A stretch of DNA of 64,000 bases from Phycisphaerae bacterium. Lineage in GTDB: Bacteria > Planctomycetota > Phycisphaerae > UBA1845 > PWPN01. The stretch covers positions 62,001 through 126,000 of the forward strand of contig JAGNEZ010000012.1 of assembly GCA_018003015.1 (NCBI GenBank), read 5' to 3'. Positions 26,145 to 34,458 of the stretch are shown one piece after another; position 1 is the first letter of the stretch, and each line of letters opens with the position of its first letter. The notes under the pieces were generated by a model. That model saw only the letters and a list, made by a program, of their open reading frames with translations. It was not told the origin of the DNA and did no database searches. The translations under genes and the position numbers were made by a program.

Positions 26145-27362
26145 TCACAGCACCCGCGCCCATATGGCCTTCAGGTACCCGCTCTCTGGGCAATTGGCCA
26201 TGATGGGGTGATCCGGGCCGGCGCCAGTCTGGTCGAGGATCTGGAGCGGGCGGCCAAGCCGGCCGGCGGCCGCCTTAACCATGCCCAGAAAGTCGTCCCG
26301 CCCCACCAGGCCGGAACATGAGCAAGTCAACAGCAGGCCACCCGGCTTCAGCACGCCGATGCCCAGCGCGTTGAGATCGAGGTACTTGCGCGAGCCTTCC
26401 TGATAGTCGTCGCGGCCGGGCACGAACTTGGGCGGATCGAGCACGACGGCATCGAACTGCCGTCCGTTGGCCTGCATCTGCCGCAAGTAAGTGAACGCAT
26501 CCGCGTGGGTATGCTGGATTCGAACCTGGTTGAGCTTGGCGTTGGCCTTGGCCAATTCGATGGCCTCCTCGTCCAGATCGACGGCTGTCACCGAGGCCGC
26601 GCCACCAAGTTTGGCGGCGTAAATGCCGAACCCGCCCGTGTAGCAGCAGACGTCGAGCACGTCGAGGCCGCTGCACAACGCCCCCAACCGTCGGCGATTC
26701 TCGCGCTGATCGCAGAAGAAACCCGTCTTGTGGCCGGCCCGCAGGTCTACGCGAAAGCGTATCCCGTTTTCCCGCACCGTGATCGTCTTCGGAGCCAAGT
26801 CCGACGCTTCCGGCGGAACATGGAAACCCTCTAGCCGCTCGACCCGATCGTCTGCCCGGACGACAAATCGGCTGACGCCGGTCTGCTCACCCAGCAGCCG
26901 CTTGAACAGGTCCAGCCGGCGGAAGACGCCCAGCGAGAAGACCTCAATCGCGATCCAATCTGCGTACCGCTCGGCGATGAGGCCGCTGATCGAGTCCCCC
27001 TCGGCATGGACGAGTCGGTAAACGTCAGTGCCCAGATCGGAGCCGATCAGACGCTTCCGCCAGACAAGGGCATGATCGATCCGGGCGGCGAAGAAGGTGT
27101 CGTCGACCGGCTCACGGGCGTAGGAGATCATCCGCAGGGCAATCTGCGAGCGGTCGTGATAGAAGCCATGCCCGAACAGGTCGCCCTTCCGATCATAGAC
27201 CACCACGACATCCCCCGGGCGAGCCTCCGGAGCGACTTGGTCAACCATCCGCCGATAGATGAACGGGCTGGCGGCCGCCGACCGCAGGCGGACCCAGGGA
27301 TACGGGTAGTCCTGGCTGGCCGAAGCGGTGGGCTGGAACTCGTCCTTCGGCGGATTGCTCAT
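26145..27362 (-). CDS. Class I SAM-dependent rRNA methyltransferase (RlmI-like)
   Basis: About 405 residues: an N-terminal PUA-like RNA-binding domain (PGDVVVVYDRKGDLFGHGFY), a middle EEHEE-type domain, and a Rossmann methyltransferase with VLDVCCYTGGFGIYAAKLGG (motif I), TAVDLDEEAI (motif II) and VVLDPPKF (motif IV). This order matches the family of 23S rRNA cytosine-C5 methyltransferases RlmI. The start is one of two adjacent ATGs (27365, 27362); the longer frame to 27524 would overlap tyrS on the other strand. It diverges from tyrS across about 80 bases. Confidence 0.88.
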   Translation of the reverse strand: MSNPPKDEFQPTASASQDYPYPWVRLRSAAASPFIYRRMVDQVAPEARPGDVVVVYDRKGDLFGHGFYHDRSQIALRMISYAREPVDDTFFAARIDHALVWRKRLIGSDLGTDVYRLVHAEGDSISGLIAERYADWIAIEVFSLGVFRRLDLFKRLLGEQTGVSRFVVRADDRVERLEGFHVPPEASDLAPKTITVRENGIRFRVDLRAGHKTGFFCDQRENRRRLGALCSGLDVLDVCCYTGGFGIYAAKLGGAASVTAVDLDEEAIELAKANAKLNQVRIQHTHADAFTYLRQMQANGRQFDAVVLDPPKFVPGRDDYQEGSRKYLDLNALGIGVLKPGGLLLTCSCSGLVGRDDFLGMVKAAAGRLGRPLQILDQTGAGPDHPIMANCPESGYLKAIWARVL

Positions 27363-27440
27363 CATCGCATGATCGGGTTTGACCCCACGCAATGCAAGAC
27401 GCCAGTTGATCCTCCGCCGTCCCCGGCGATAATAGGCGGC

Positions 27441-28685
27441 ATGAGTTTTCCAGGCGTTGACGAGCAGTTGGCAGTTCTGACACGCGGTTGCGAGCGGATC
27501 GACGCGCTGGACGAACTGAGGCATAAGCTGGCCGCCTCACAGAAGGCGAACCGGCCGCTGCGGGTGAAGCTCGGCCTCGACCCGACCGCTCCGGATATCC
27601 ATCTGGGGCATACCGTGGTCCTTCGTAAGATGCGCCAGTTCCAAGACTTAGGACACAAGGCGGTCCTGATCATCGGCGACTACACCTCCCGGGTGGGCGA
27701 CCCGTCCGGGCGGAGCAAGACCCGGCCCGTCCTTGACACCGACGCTATCGAGGCCAACGCCAGGACCTACTTCGATCAAGCTGGGCGGATCCTGGACACC
27801 ACCGAGGGCAAGCTCGAGGTCCGGCACAACAGCGAATGGCTGGCCGGGATGACCTTCGCAGACGTGCTCAAACTGGCCGGGCAGATGACGGTTGGCCAGA
27901 TGCTCAAGCGGGAGGACTTCCGCAAACGGTTCGAGACCGAAGTGCCCATCGGCGTTCACGAGTTCCTTTACCCGCTCATGCAGGGCTGGGACAGTGTCTG
28001 CATCCAGTCGGACGTCGAGTTGGGCGGAACGGATCAGACGTTCAACAACCTGGTTGGCCGCGACCTTCAGCGTAACGCCGGGCAACACGCTCAGGTGGTC
28101 ATGGTCATGCCCATTCTGGTCGGCCTGGACGGCAAGGAGAAGATGAGCAAGTCGCTGGGCAACTACATCGGCGTGAGCGAAGCCGCCCACGATATGTTCG
28201 GCAAGCTGATGAGCGTTCCCGACGGATGCATGGCCAACTACCTCACGCTGCTCACCGCGGTTCCGGAGACCGAGATCCGGATGCTGTGCAATCCCGCCCA
28301 GACACACCCCATGGAGGCCAAGAAGCGGCTGGCGGCCGAAATCGCCGCGACGTTTCATTCGCGCGAGGCGGTCGATCACGCTCGCCACGAGTGGGAGCAG
28401 ATCCATCAGAAGAAGGCCGCCACTGGCGAGCTGGTCGTACCGGCCGATACCCAGACGGTCGTCATCAGCCACGAGCTGTTCCTGGACGGCCGGGTCCCGG
28501 TCACCAAGCTCGCGGTGCACTGCGGTTTCGCGGCCAGCAATGGCGAGGTCCGGCGGCTGGTTGCGGAGAAGGGGATCCGTTTCAATGGCGAAGTGGTCGA
28601 GGACGCCGCCGGCTTGCTGGTGGTCAAGAGCGGCGACATCCTGCAGCGCGGCAAACGCAAGTTCGTCCGCCTGCAGGTGGACTGA
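27441..28685 (+). CDS. tyrS: Tyrosyl-tRNA synthetase
   Basis: Class I aminoacyl-tRNA synthetase, 414 residues. The HIGH-type motif is PDIHLGHT, and KMSKS is intact (GKEKMSKSLGN). Amino-acid and ATP pocket segments are visible (VLIIGDYTSRVGDPSGRSKT, QSDVELGGTDQTFNN). A C-terminal S4-like RNA-binding domain (VRRLVAEKGIRFNGEVV) ends the protein. The long KxxK-spaced arrangement and length resemble the TyrZ-like bacterial type. The ATG at 27441 gives MSFPGVDE; an open frame to 27006 overlaps the opposite-strand gene and is rejected. Two small unknown genes follow on the same strand. Confidence 0.95.
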   Translation: MSFPGVDEQLAVLTRGCERIDALDELRHKLAASQKANRPLRVKLGLDPTAPDIHLGHTVVLRKMRQFQDLGHKAVLIIGDYTSRVGDPSGRSKTRPVLDTDAIEANARTYFDQAGRILDTTEGKLEVRHNSEWLAGMTFADVLKLAGQMTVGQMLKREDFRKRFETEVPIGVHEFLYPLMQGWDSVCIQSDVELGGTDQTFNNLVGRDLQRNAGQHAQVVMVMPILVGLDGKEKMSKSLGNYIGVSEAAHDMFGKLMSVPDGCMANYLTLLTAVPETEIRMLCNPAQTHPMEAKKRLAAEIAATFHSREAVDHARHEWEQIHQKKAATGELVVPADTQTVVISHELFLDGRVPVTKLAVHCGFAASNGEVRRLVAEKGIRFNGEVVEDAAGLLVVKSGDILQRGKRKFVRLQVD

Positions 28686-28704
28686 TGCAAGGCAAGAAAG
28701 ACGC

Positions 28705-29298
28705 ATGAAGCTCCCCGAAGTGCCATCACCGGAACGCTACGGCGGCCTGTACGTGTTTGATTTTGGCAATCAGGTGGCAATCGGATACACCGCCGACGAG
28801 ATCGCCGTGCTCCTCGAGTCCGAGAAATACCGCCACGGCAAGGTCTACCGGATTCACCGGGCTCTCCCGGACGGGACGATGGAGCTGGCCGGTGTGCCCC
28901 ACGAGCGGTTTCAGCTCGAAGACGGGATCCTGTTCTATCGCTCGACGAGCGAGGCAGCCCGAGCGGATTACGAGGCACTGAATCGACTGGCCGCTGCCGC
29001 CCCCCCACCGTGCCGGATGAAGGTCCAGCTGGCCCGCCTCGAAGGCGCGGGCCACTCGGAACTGACCGTGATCATCTTCCCGGCCGAGTTCACCCACGAC
29101 GTGGCCGGATGGCTCGACCGACTGGGCTACGGTGGCGGCGACTACGTGGAAGGTGGTCCGAGCCAGGTGACCAGCTACTACGAGGCCGGGCCGGCCATCC
29201 TTGCCCGGCAGCAGCTCTGGCCGGCGGCCGACGATTCGCGGCCGGCGGAGGAAGTCCTGGCCACGACGCATCTGGCGGTGCAGCGGATACCGGCATGA
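28705..29298 (+). CDS. Conserved-looking protein of unknown function after tyrS
   Basis: A 197-residue soluble protein with no recognised family. The N-terminal half reads as an alpha/beta module (GGLYVFDFGNQVAIGYTADE, GKVYRIHRALPDG); the C-terminal half contains ELTVIIFPAEFTHDVAGWL and GGDYVEGGPSQVTSYYEAGP, with many Tyr and Gly. No signal peptide or membrane helix. It starts 20 bases after tyrS and its stop overlaps the next start (ATGA), so all three are likely one transcript. Codon use matches its neighbours and the frame is long and clean, which supports a real gene. Confidence 0.7.
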   Translation: MKLPEVPSPERYGGLYVFDFGNQVAIGYTADEIAVLLESEKYRHGKVYRIHRALPDGTMELAGVPHERFQLEDGILFYRSTSEAARADYEALNRLAAAAPPPCRMKVQLARLEGAGHSELTVIIFPAEFTHDVAGWLDRLGYGGGDYVEGGPSQVTSYYEAGPAILARQQLWPAADDSRPAEEVLATTHLAVQRIPA

Positions 29299-29507
29299 GA
29301 CGCAGACGCACAGGGTGGCTCTCATTCCTGGCGGACCTGGTGATCCGCATCCACCCCAACCGGCCGACCCGCGACGACGCGGATCGGCGGGCCAGGCGAT
29401 TCGAGTATGGAACCGGCGCTTCCCGGCTGGGTCTCCGCATGACCGATTGGCTGAGGGCTCGTCTACGCCTTCGCTGGCTGAGACTGCGAAGCGAGAGGCG
29501 AGTGTGA
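29295..29507 (+). CDS. Small Arg-rich basic protein, translationally coupled
   Basis: A 70-residue product starting MRRRRTGWLSFLADLVIRIH and ending RLRWLRLRSERRV; about 28% Arg. The ATG overlaps the stop of the preceding gene in ATGA, the main evidence that it is expressed. A central segment (TRDDADRRARRFEYGTGASR) is less hydrophobic. It might bind nucleic acid or the membrane surface; no family is recognised. The roughly 110 bases after it hold a short direct repeat (CTGACAGCT at 29581 and 29594) but no gene. Confidence 0.45.
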   Translation: MRRRRTGWLSFLADLVIRIHPNRPTRDDADRRARRFEYGTGASRLGLRMTDWLRARLRLRWLRLRSERRV

Positions 29508-29619
29508 CCGCTATGCGGAAGCAGGAGGCAACATCCTTGTTCAGGCAATGGTCTCTTCGGTCTCTTCTTCTGGCGGATTGCTGACAGCTGGCCGCTGACA
29601 GCTCCTGATGAGGTTTCCC

Positions 29620-30672
29620 ATGCCCAAAACATACGGATTCGGCGTAATCGGTGCGGGGATGATCGGCAACTTCCACGCAGAGGCGATCAAGCAGTTGCCC
29701 AATGCCAAGCTTGTGGCGGTGTGCGATGATGTGGCCGGCGCCGCCGACCGCTATGCGAAGAAACACGGATGCGCCGCAGTGACTGGTCTGGACGGAATGT
29801 TCTCGCGGTCCGATATTGACGTGGTCACCGTGGCCACGCCCAGCGGCACGCACGCGGACTTGGCGATCGCCGCGGCCCAGCATGGCAAGCATGCCATCGT
29901 GGAGAAGCCGCTGGACATCACCCTGGCGAAGATCGATGCCGCCATCGAAGCCCACGCCAAGTCGGGCACCAGCCTGGGCGGTATTTTCAACGGTCGGTTC
30001 CTGCCCACTGCCCGCCTGCTCAAGAAGGCGGTCGCGGACGGCCGGTTCGGGCGGATGACCTTCGGCATGGCCTACGGGCCGTGGTGGCGCGACCAGGGAT
30101 ACTATGACCAGGGCGGCTGGCGAGGCACCTGGAAACTCGACGGCGGCGGAGCCTACATGAATCAGGGTATTCACACCGTCGATCTGCTCCAGTGGCTCAT
30201 GGGGCCGGTCCGGTGCGTCAAGGCCAGCACGACGACGATCGCTCACCAGCGGATCGAGGTGGAGGACACTGGGGCCGCGGTCATCGAGTTCGCCAGTGGA
30301 GCGATCGGCACCATGGCTTGTACGACCAGCATGTGGCCGGGCCATTTCCGGATCGTCGAAGTCTCCGGGACGGACGGCACGGTGGCCATGGCCGACCAGA
30401 GCTTCTTCTTCTGGCAATTCCGCGCCGAGAAGCCCGAGGACCAACAGATCCGGGAGAAGTACCTGCAGTTTCCCGCTGTCTCGATCGGGGCGGCCAATCC
30501 TTCGGCTGGCATGACGGCCGATGGCCATCGTGACAACTTCGCCTCGTTCCTGAAGGCGGTCGATGAGAAGCGCACGCCGGAGATCGACGGCACCGAGGCT
30601 CGAAAGGCCGTACAGACGATCCTGGCAATCTACGAATCGGCCCGCACGGGGAAGACGGTGACCCTGGGATAG
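29620..30672 (+). CDS. Gfo/Idh/MocA-family oxidoreductase
   Basis: NAD(P)-dependent sugar or cyclitol dehydrogenase, 350 residues. The N-terminal Rossmann fold shows FGVIGAGMIGNFHAEAI, and EKPLDITL is the family's EKP motif with catalytic Lys. The C-terminal half has GGWRGTWKLDGGGAYMNQGIH, where the Gly-rich turn and His form the substrate site. No signal peptide, unlike the second family member at 41671. The ATG at 29620 follows GAGG; an in-frame ATG at 29608 is possible. It stands alone. The substrate is unknown. Confidence 0.92.
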   Translation: MPKTYGFGVIGAGMIGNFHAEAIKQLPNAKLVAVCDDVAGAADRYAKKHGCAAVTGLDGMFSRSDIDVVTVATPSGTHADLAIAAAQHGKHAIVEKPLDITLAKIDAAIEAHAKSGTSLGGIFNGRFLPTARLLKKAVADGRFGRMTFGMAYGPWWRDQGYYDQGGWRGTWKLDGGGAYMNQGIHTVDLLQWLMGPVRCVKASTTTIAHQRIEVEDTGAAVIEFASGAIGTMACTTSMWPGHFRIVEVSGTDGTVAMADQSFFFWQFRAEKPEDQQIREKYLQFPAVSIGAANPSAGMTADGHRDNFASFLKAVDEKRTPEIDGTEARKAVQTILAIYESARTGKTVTLG

Positions 30673-30793
30673 TGCCCCAACACGTGTACTCAAGAACCGT
30701 TCTGGCATCGTGTCCGACAAGTTCCTATAATGGATTTGAGCAGGGTCGCCCTGTCGCCGCATCCCTATGTCACAGACCGGAAGGAGGCCGACC

Positions 30794-31900
30794 ATGTTCT
30801 CATTCACTCGGGCTCTTCCTCTCCTCGCAACCGCGCTCCTGCCCACGCTGGTGCACGGCCAGGCATCGCTCCCCGTCGTCTACGTTCTGGACGCCAAGAG
30901 CGCCTGGCAGCAGGGGTGCTTTCCGCCCTGCAAGTGTCCGCTCGGACCGGAGACTCCAGTCACAGGCACTTTCAGGCTGGTATTTGAGGGGTTCAGCGAC
31001 TGGTACGACCGTTACGCGGTGACCGACGTCGACTGGACCGTCGAGACCGCCGAGGGCAAGGTCCTCCACATCACCGGGTCTGGTTCCTACATTGTGGGTG
31101 GCGATTTCGTCCTCGACCAACGACTGATTCTCGACTTGTCGACCAACGGGAGCGCGTCCGAGCGATTCGACAGCGGCATGGTCATCGGCGGCGGCTTGCC
31201 TCGCATTGACATCACCGTCTCCATCAACCAGTTGTACTGCTACGACACCGTGATCCAGGTGATCGCCGCCCCTCAGGCCGTGCCGCCCGTGCTCTATCGG
31301 CTTGGGCCCAGGAGCACCTACCAGGAAGGCTGCTTCGGCATGTGCAACTGTGTCCTGTATCCTGAGTCGCGCATCACCGGCACATTCTTGCTCACCCTCG
31401 AAGACTCCAATCCGCTCTTCCAGACCTATGCGTTCGCTGAGGTGGATTGGCACAGCTTCGCGGGCACGCAGTCCCGGCACCTCACCGGCAAGGGCCTTTA
31501 CAGGATCGGAGGCGAGGTGGCCCTGACGCAGCAGCTCGAGCTGGATCTCGCGATCAACGGCGACGGGCCCGAGCACTTCGACAGCGGCATGGTCCCCGGT
31601 GGGGCGAAGTTCCCGCTGATTGACATCCAGGTCACCATCGGCCAGCTGGTCTGCTTCGACCGGCCGATCCACGTCATCGGCGCGCCGGTTGTGGACTTCA
31701 ACCTGGACGGCAGGAGCGACCGGGCCGACCTCGAGTGGTTCCTCAGCTGTGTGAGCGGGCCGGAGATCGGCTTGGGGTCCTTTGGATGTGCGGCTGCCGA
31801 TCTGGATGCTGACCGCGACGTCGATCAATCCGACTTCGGTCTGCTGCAGCGATGCTGGCCGGAAGCTGGCGATCTCGTCGATCCCGCCTGTCTTGAGTAG
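30794..31900 (+). CDS. Secreted protein with two GCFxxCxC repeats and dockerin-like tail
   Basis: A 368-residue exported protein. After a signal peptide ending near VHGQA come two homologous domains of about 125 residues (about 28-155 and 160-285). Each opens with a Tyr/Leu strand, then GCFPPCKC or GCFGMCNC, TGTFRL or TGTFLL, VDW, HITGSGSY or HLTGKGLY, and ERFDSGMV or EHFDSGMV. The C-terminus carries calcium-loop-like pairs (DFNLDGRSDRADLEWFLSC, DLDADRDVDQSDF), like type I dockerins. AAGGAGG precedes the ATG at 30794. It converges with the GH5 gene (8-base gap), which carries the same tail. No known family is recognised; a surface polysaccharide-binding or structural role is inferred. Confidence 0.75.
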   Translation: MFSFTRALPLLATALLPTLVHGQASLPVVYVLDAKSAWQQGCFPPCKCPLGPETPVTGTFRLVFEGFSDWYDRYAVTDVDWTVETAEGKVLHITGSGSYIVGGDFVLDQRLILDLSTNGSASERFDSGMVIGGGLPRIDITVSINQLYCYDTVIQVIAAPQAVPPVLYRLGPRSTYQEGCFGMCNCVLYPESRITGTFLLTLEDSNPLFQTYAFAEVDWHSFAGTQSRHLTGKGLYRIGGEVALTQQLELDLAINGDGPEHFDSGMVPGGAKFPLIDIQVTIGQLVCFDRPIHVIGAPVVDFNLDGRSDRADLEWFLSCVSGPEIGLGSFGCAAADLDADRDVDQSDFGLLQRCWPEAGDLVDPACLE

Positions 31901-31908
31901 TGTCCCCT

Positions 31909-33375
31909 TCATGGTTCCCGGGTATACACGCAGTCCGGATCGGCCGGTATGCCGGCTCCGGCGCGGCACTGTTCGAAGACAGCCAGGTCCTTCTGATTGG
32001 CCAGCCCGTCGTTGTCGAAGTCCGCGTTTCGGCAACTGGAGGCTTGTTCCAGCTCGGTGGCGCTGAGACACCGCTGCAGGACGCCGAAGTCGTCCATATC
32101 CACGTCCCCGTCGAAGTCGAGGTCGCCTTTTCGCAGCCGGGCCAGGAAGAGGGCATCGGTGGTGAGGATCGCGTCGGTCGAAGCATCGTAGGGGAGAAAC
32201 ACGCCGTTGCCGTCGTCGTACGGTGAATACGAGTCGCTCAGGATGAGCCAGTTCGTCGCCCCGCCGCAGGAGCCGCCGGTGAGGGCCGAGCTCTGACACA
32301 AGCCATAGAAAACCTCCTGGTAGAAGAAATCACGAATGGTGGTCGGGCCGCTCTCGATTCCTCTTCCCCGGTTATCTCGAGGGATGCCGAACTCCTCGCA
32401 GAGCAGCGGCTTCTTGAGAACGGTGTCGGTATCTTCCAGGTGCCGCTGGAAGTAGAGTCTCGATTTGTATACGGCTGACGTCGTGTTGCCGATGGGGTTC
32501 CAGCCCCAGTTATCCGGCCAGATGTGGCACGTCGCGAAGTCGATCGAGGCATGCTGATGGTTGTTGACGAAGTCCTGGCCGCTGGCTGCCATCCACGAAT
32601 CCGTATTGCGGTTGGCGTGGCTGAGGCCGTAGAAGCCCTCGATGCCGGTGGTGACCATGTGGTTGGGATCCACGCTCTTGACCAATGCGCTCATCTCGCC
32701 GATCCAGGCGTTGAGATCAGCGGCCGCGCTGGCGGAGGACCTGGCCTCGTTGGTGAGTTCCCAGGCGAAGATAGTGGGATCATCGCGGTAGCGCCGGCCA
32801 TTGACGGTGTTGACCCGGTTCACCAGGACCTGTACGAGGTCCTGGTACCATTCCCTGATGACTGGATCGGTATAGAACTTGTCGTGGTTGACGGAGCCGA
32901 ATCGCCACAGGGTCCAGCGGTCCATGCCGCCGTAGTCGCCCCAGTTGTTGACCAGGGCGAGCACGACGCGGATTCCTCGCTGATCGGCGGCGGCGAGGGC
33001 CTGATCCAGGGCTTCGAGGGTGAGCGGGTCGAGGAAGTCGATGGGGCGTTCGTCGGGCGACAGCTGTCGCTGGGGTGCGCACTGCAGGCAGGCTCCGTTC
33101 TCCACGGCGTCCTGGAAGGCCCACGTGCGGACCAGGGTCATCCCTCGGGCGGCCATCTTGTCGAGTACCTCGTCCGGACCCGGTACGTTCCACCGGCGAT
33201 AGGTCACCTGGTAGTAGCTGTTGGATCCTGCGAAGAAGACAGGTCGACCGTCGAGCATGAACTGGGTTTTGAGGCGGTAGACGAAGCCCGCGTTTTCGGC
33301 CTGTGCCGGGCTCGCGCAGAAGCCTGCGAGGACAACTGAAGTCAGGCAAACCCTCCGAACCCAAGCCTTTCGCAT
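31909..33375 (-). CDS. Secreted GH5-like mannanase with dockerin-like C-terminus
   Basis: About 488 residues, exported by the signal MRKAWVRRVCLTSVVLAGFC...AQA. The TIM barrel resembles GH5 endo-beta-mannanases: FFAGSNSYY near the start, FAWELTNEARSS with the acid/base Glu, HIWPDNWGW, and CEEFGIP with the nucleophile Glu. It would cleave beta-1,4-mannan. The C-terminus has two calcium-loop segments (GDLDFDGDVDMDDFGVLQRC, ADFDNDGLANQKDL) typical of planctomycete dockerin-like tails. The start at 33375 gives a canonical signal peptide; the upstream ATGs at 33405 and 33396 are possible. It shares the tail type with its convergent neighbour. Confidence 0.85.
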   Translation of the reverse strand: MRKAWVRRVCLTSVVLAGFCASPAQAENAGFVYRLKTQFMLDGRPVFFAGSNSYYQVTYRRWNVPGPDEVLDKMAARGMTLVRTWAFQDAVENGACLQCAPQRQLSPDERPIDFLDPLTLEALDQALAAADQRGIRVVLALVNNWGDYGGMDRWTLWRFGSVNHDKFYTDPVIREWYQDLVQVLVNRVNTVNGRRYRDDPTIFAWELTNEARSSASAAADLNAWIGEMSALVKSVDPNHMVTTGIEGFYGLSHANRNTDSWMAASGQDFVNNHQHASIDFATCHIWPDNWGWNPIGNTTSAVYKSRLYFQRHLEDTDTVLKKPLLCEEFGIPRDNRGRGIESGPTTIRDFFYQEVFYGLCQSSALTGGSCGGATNWLILSDSYSPYDDGNGVFLPYDASTDAILTTDALFLARLRKGDLDFDGDVDMDDFGVLQRCLSATELEQASSCRNADFDNDGLANQKDLAVFEQCRAGAGIPADPDCVYTREP

Positions 33376-33502
33376 AGACTCCCCACCGCTGTGCATGGCG
33401 CTCACGAGGTGAGCACCCCCATTATACCGTCCGCGGGGTCTCAGGAACAGGCCGGCCGGTGGTTGGCTTTTCGGTCAGGTTCCCGTGCCGGCAAGGGGCG
33501 GG

Positions 33503-34201
33503 TTACTGTTCGGTGACTGCCACCCGGCCGAGGAGATCATCGAGGACCTTGGCTTTTCGATGAACGCAGAGCACGGTGTCGAGCACGTGCTCGCTGTGGT
33601 TGTCGCCGAAGATGAACACCAGCTTCCCGCTGCGGAGCAGGCCGTATTCGACCACATCGTCGATCACCAGTTTGAAGCGCGTCTGGGCGGTGGGATGGCG
33701 TTCCTGCTCGGCCATGTAGCCGCGATGGATGATGATCTCGTTTCGTTCGATGACCCAGAAGTGGAAGCGGGTCTGGATCCAAGCGATCGCCAGGTTGAAG
33801 AAGAGGACGAACGCGAAGGTGAAGTAGAAAGCTGCATTGGCGTAGACCCGGACGCTCAAGGCGTCGCCGATCGCGCGCCAGGCTCCGCCCTCGACATAGC
33901 GGTTGAGGAGGAAGATGGTTAGCACGAAGACGAGGATGCCGAGGGCGATGATGAGGAAGCCGCGCAAACTGAGATCGTAGAGCAGCAGGGTGAGATTGAT
34001 CATCAGCACCAGCAGGAACAACAGCCCGACAAGGTGTAGCCACCCAAAGCCAGCATCGGGTGCTGGGGCGGGCTGGAAAGACATGATTCCGCCGCAGACC
34101 AGGGCCATGAACAGGGTTGGCAGCATGAGGATGATCTTGGGCCACGAGCGGATGATGAACCGGTCGATCCTGGGGCGGGATGCAACCTCGGTGTCGGCCA
34201 T
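33503..34201 (-). CDS. Membrane protein of unknown function
   Basis: About 232 residues with four hydrophobic segments: KIILMLPTLFMALVCGGIM, LVGLLFLLVLMINLTLLLY, LIIALGILVFVLTIFLL and FYFTFAFVLFFNLAIAW. A soluble C-terminal domain of about 85 residues follows (HFWVIERNEIIIHRGYMAE, RFKLVIDDVVEYGLLRSGKL), reminiscent of PH-like YdbS/bPH2 modules. The ATG at 34201 is preceded by AAGGAG and gives MADTEVASRP; a longer frame to 34252 exists. It is the last gene in a leftward direction before the GH5 gene. The role is unknown. Confidence 0.75.
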   Translation of the reverse strand: MADTEVASRPRIDRFIIRSWPKIILMLPTLFMALVCGGIMSFQPAPAPDAGFGWLHLVGLLFLLVLMINLTLLLYDLSLRGFLIIALGILVFVLTIFLLNRYVEGGAWRAIGDALSVRVYANAAFYFTFAFVLFFNLAIAWIQTRFHFWVIERNEIIIHRGYMAEQERHPTAQTRFKLVIDDVVEYGLLRSGKLVFIFGDNHSEHVLDTVLCVHRKAKVLDDLLGRVAVTEQ

Positions 34202-34458
34202 GTCGGGCTCCTTCCAAAGCGGGGCCGAAACCTGCCCAGCGGCAGTGGGCACGGTCGACCCCTCATTCGCCCCACAGTGTGCCCATCCCCAGGGATGCCG
34301 TCAAGCCCGTGGTGCCCTTGCGGTGCTGGCGGAAGCCACCGGGTTGACTCTGGCGACAGGGCAGGCTTTTCCGGCCGAGGCCGGCGCTGTTGGGGGTGTC
34401 CCATGCTCCTCTGCTCTTTGGAGACGGTGGGTATTGTCCGGCGGCGGCCCAGGCGTAC

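Noticed and set aside
29581-29602. Direct repeat CTGACAGCT separated by four bases
   Set aside because: Too short and single; probably chance or replication slippage, with no element boundaries.
28726-30846. 706-residue open frame on the minus strand
   Set aside because: Spans three well-supported plus-strand genes and the gaps between them; Arg/Gly/His-rich random composition.
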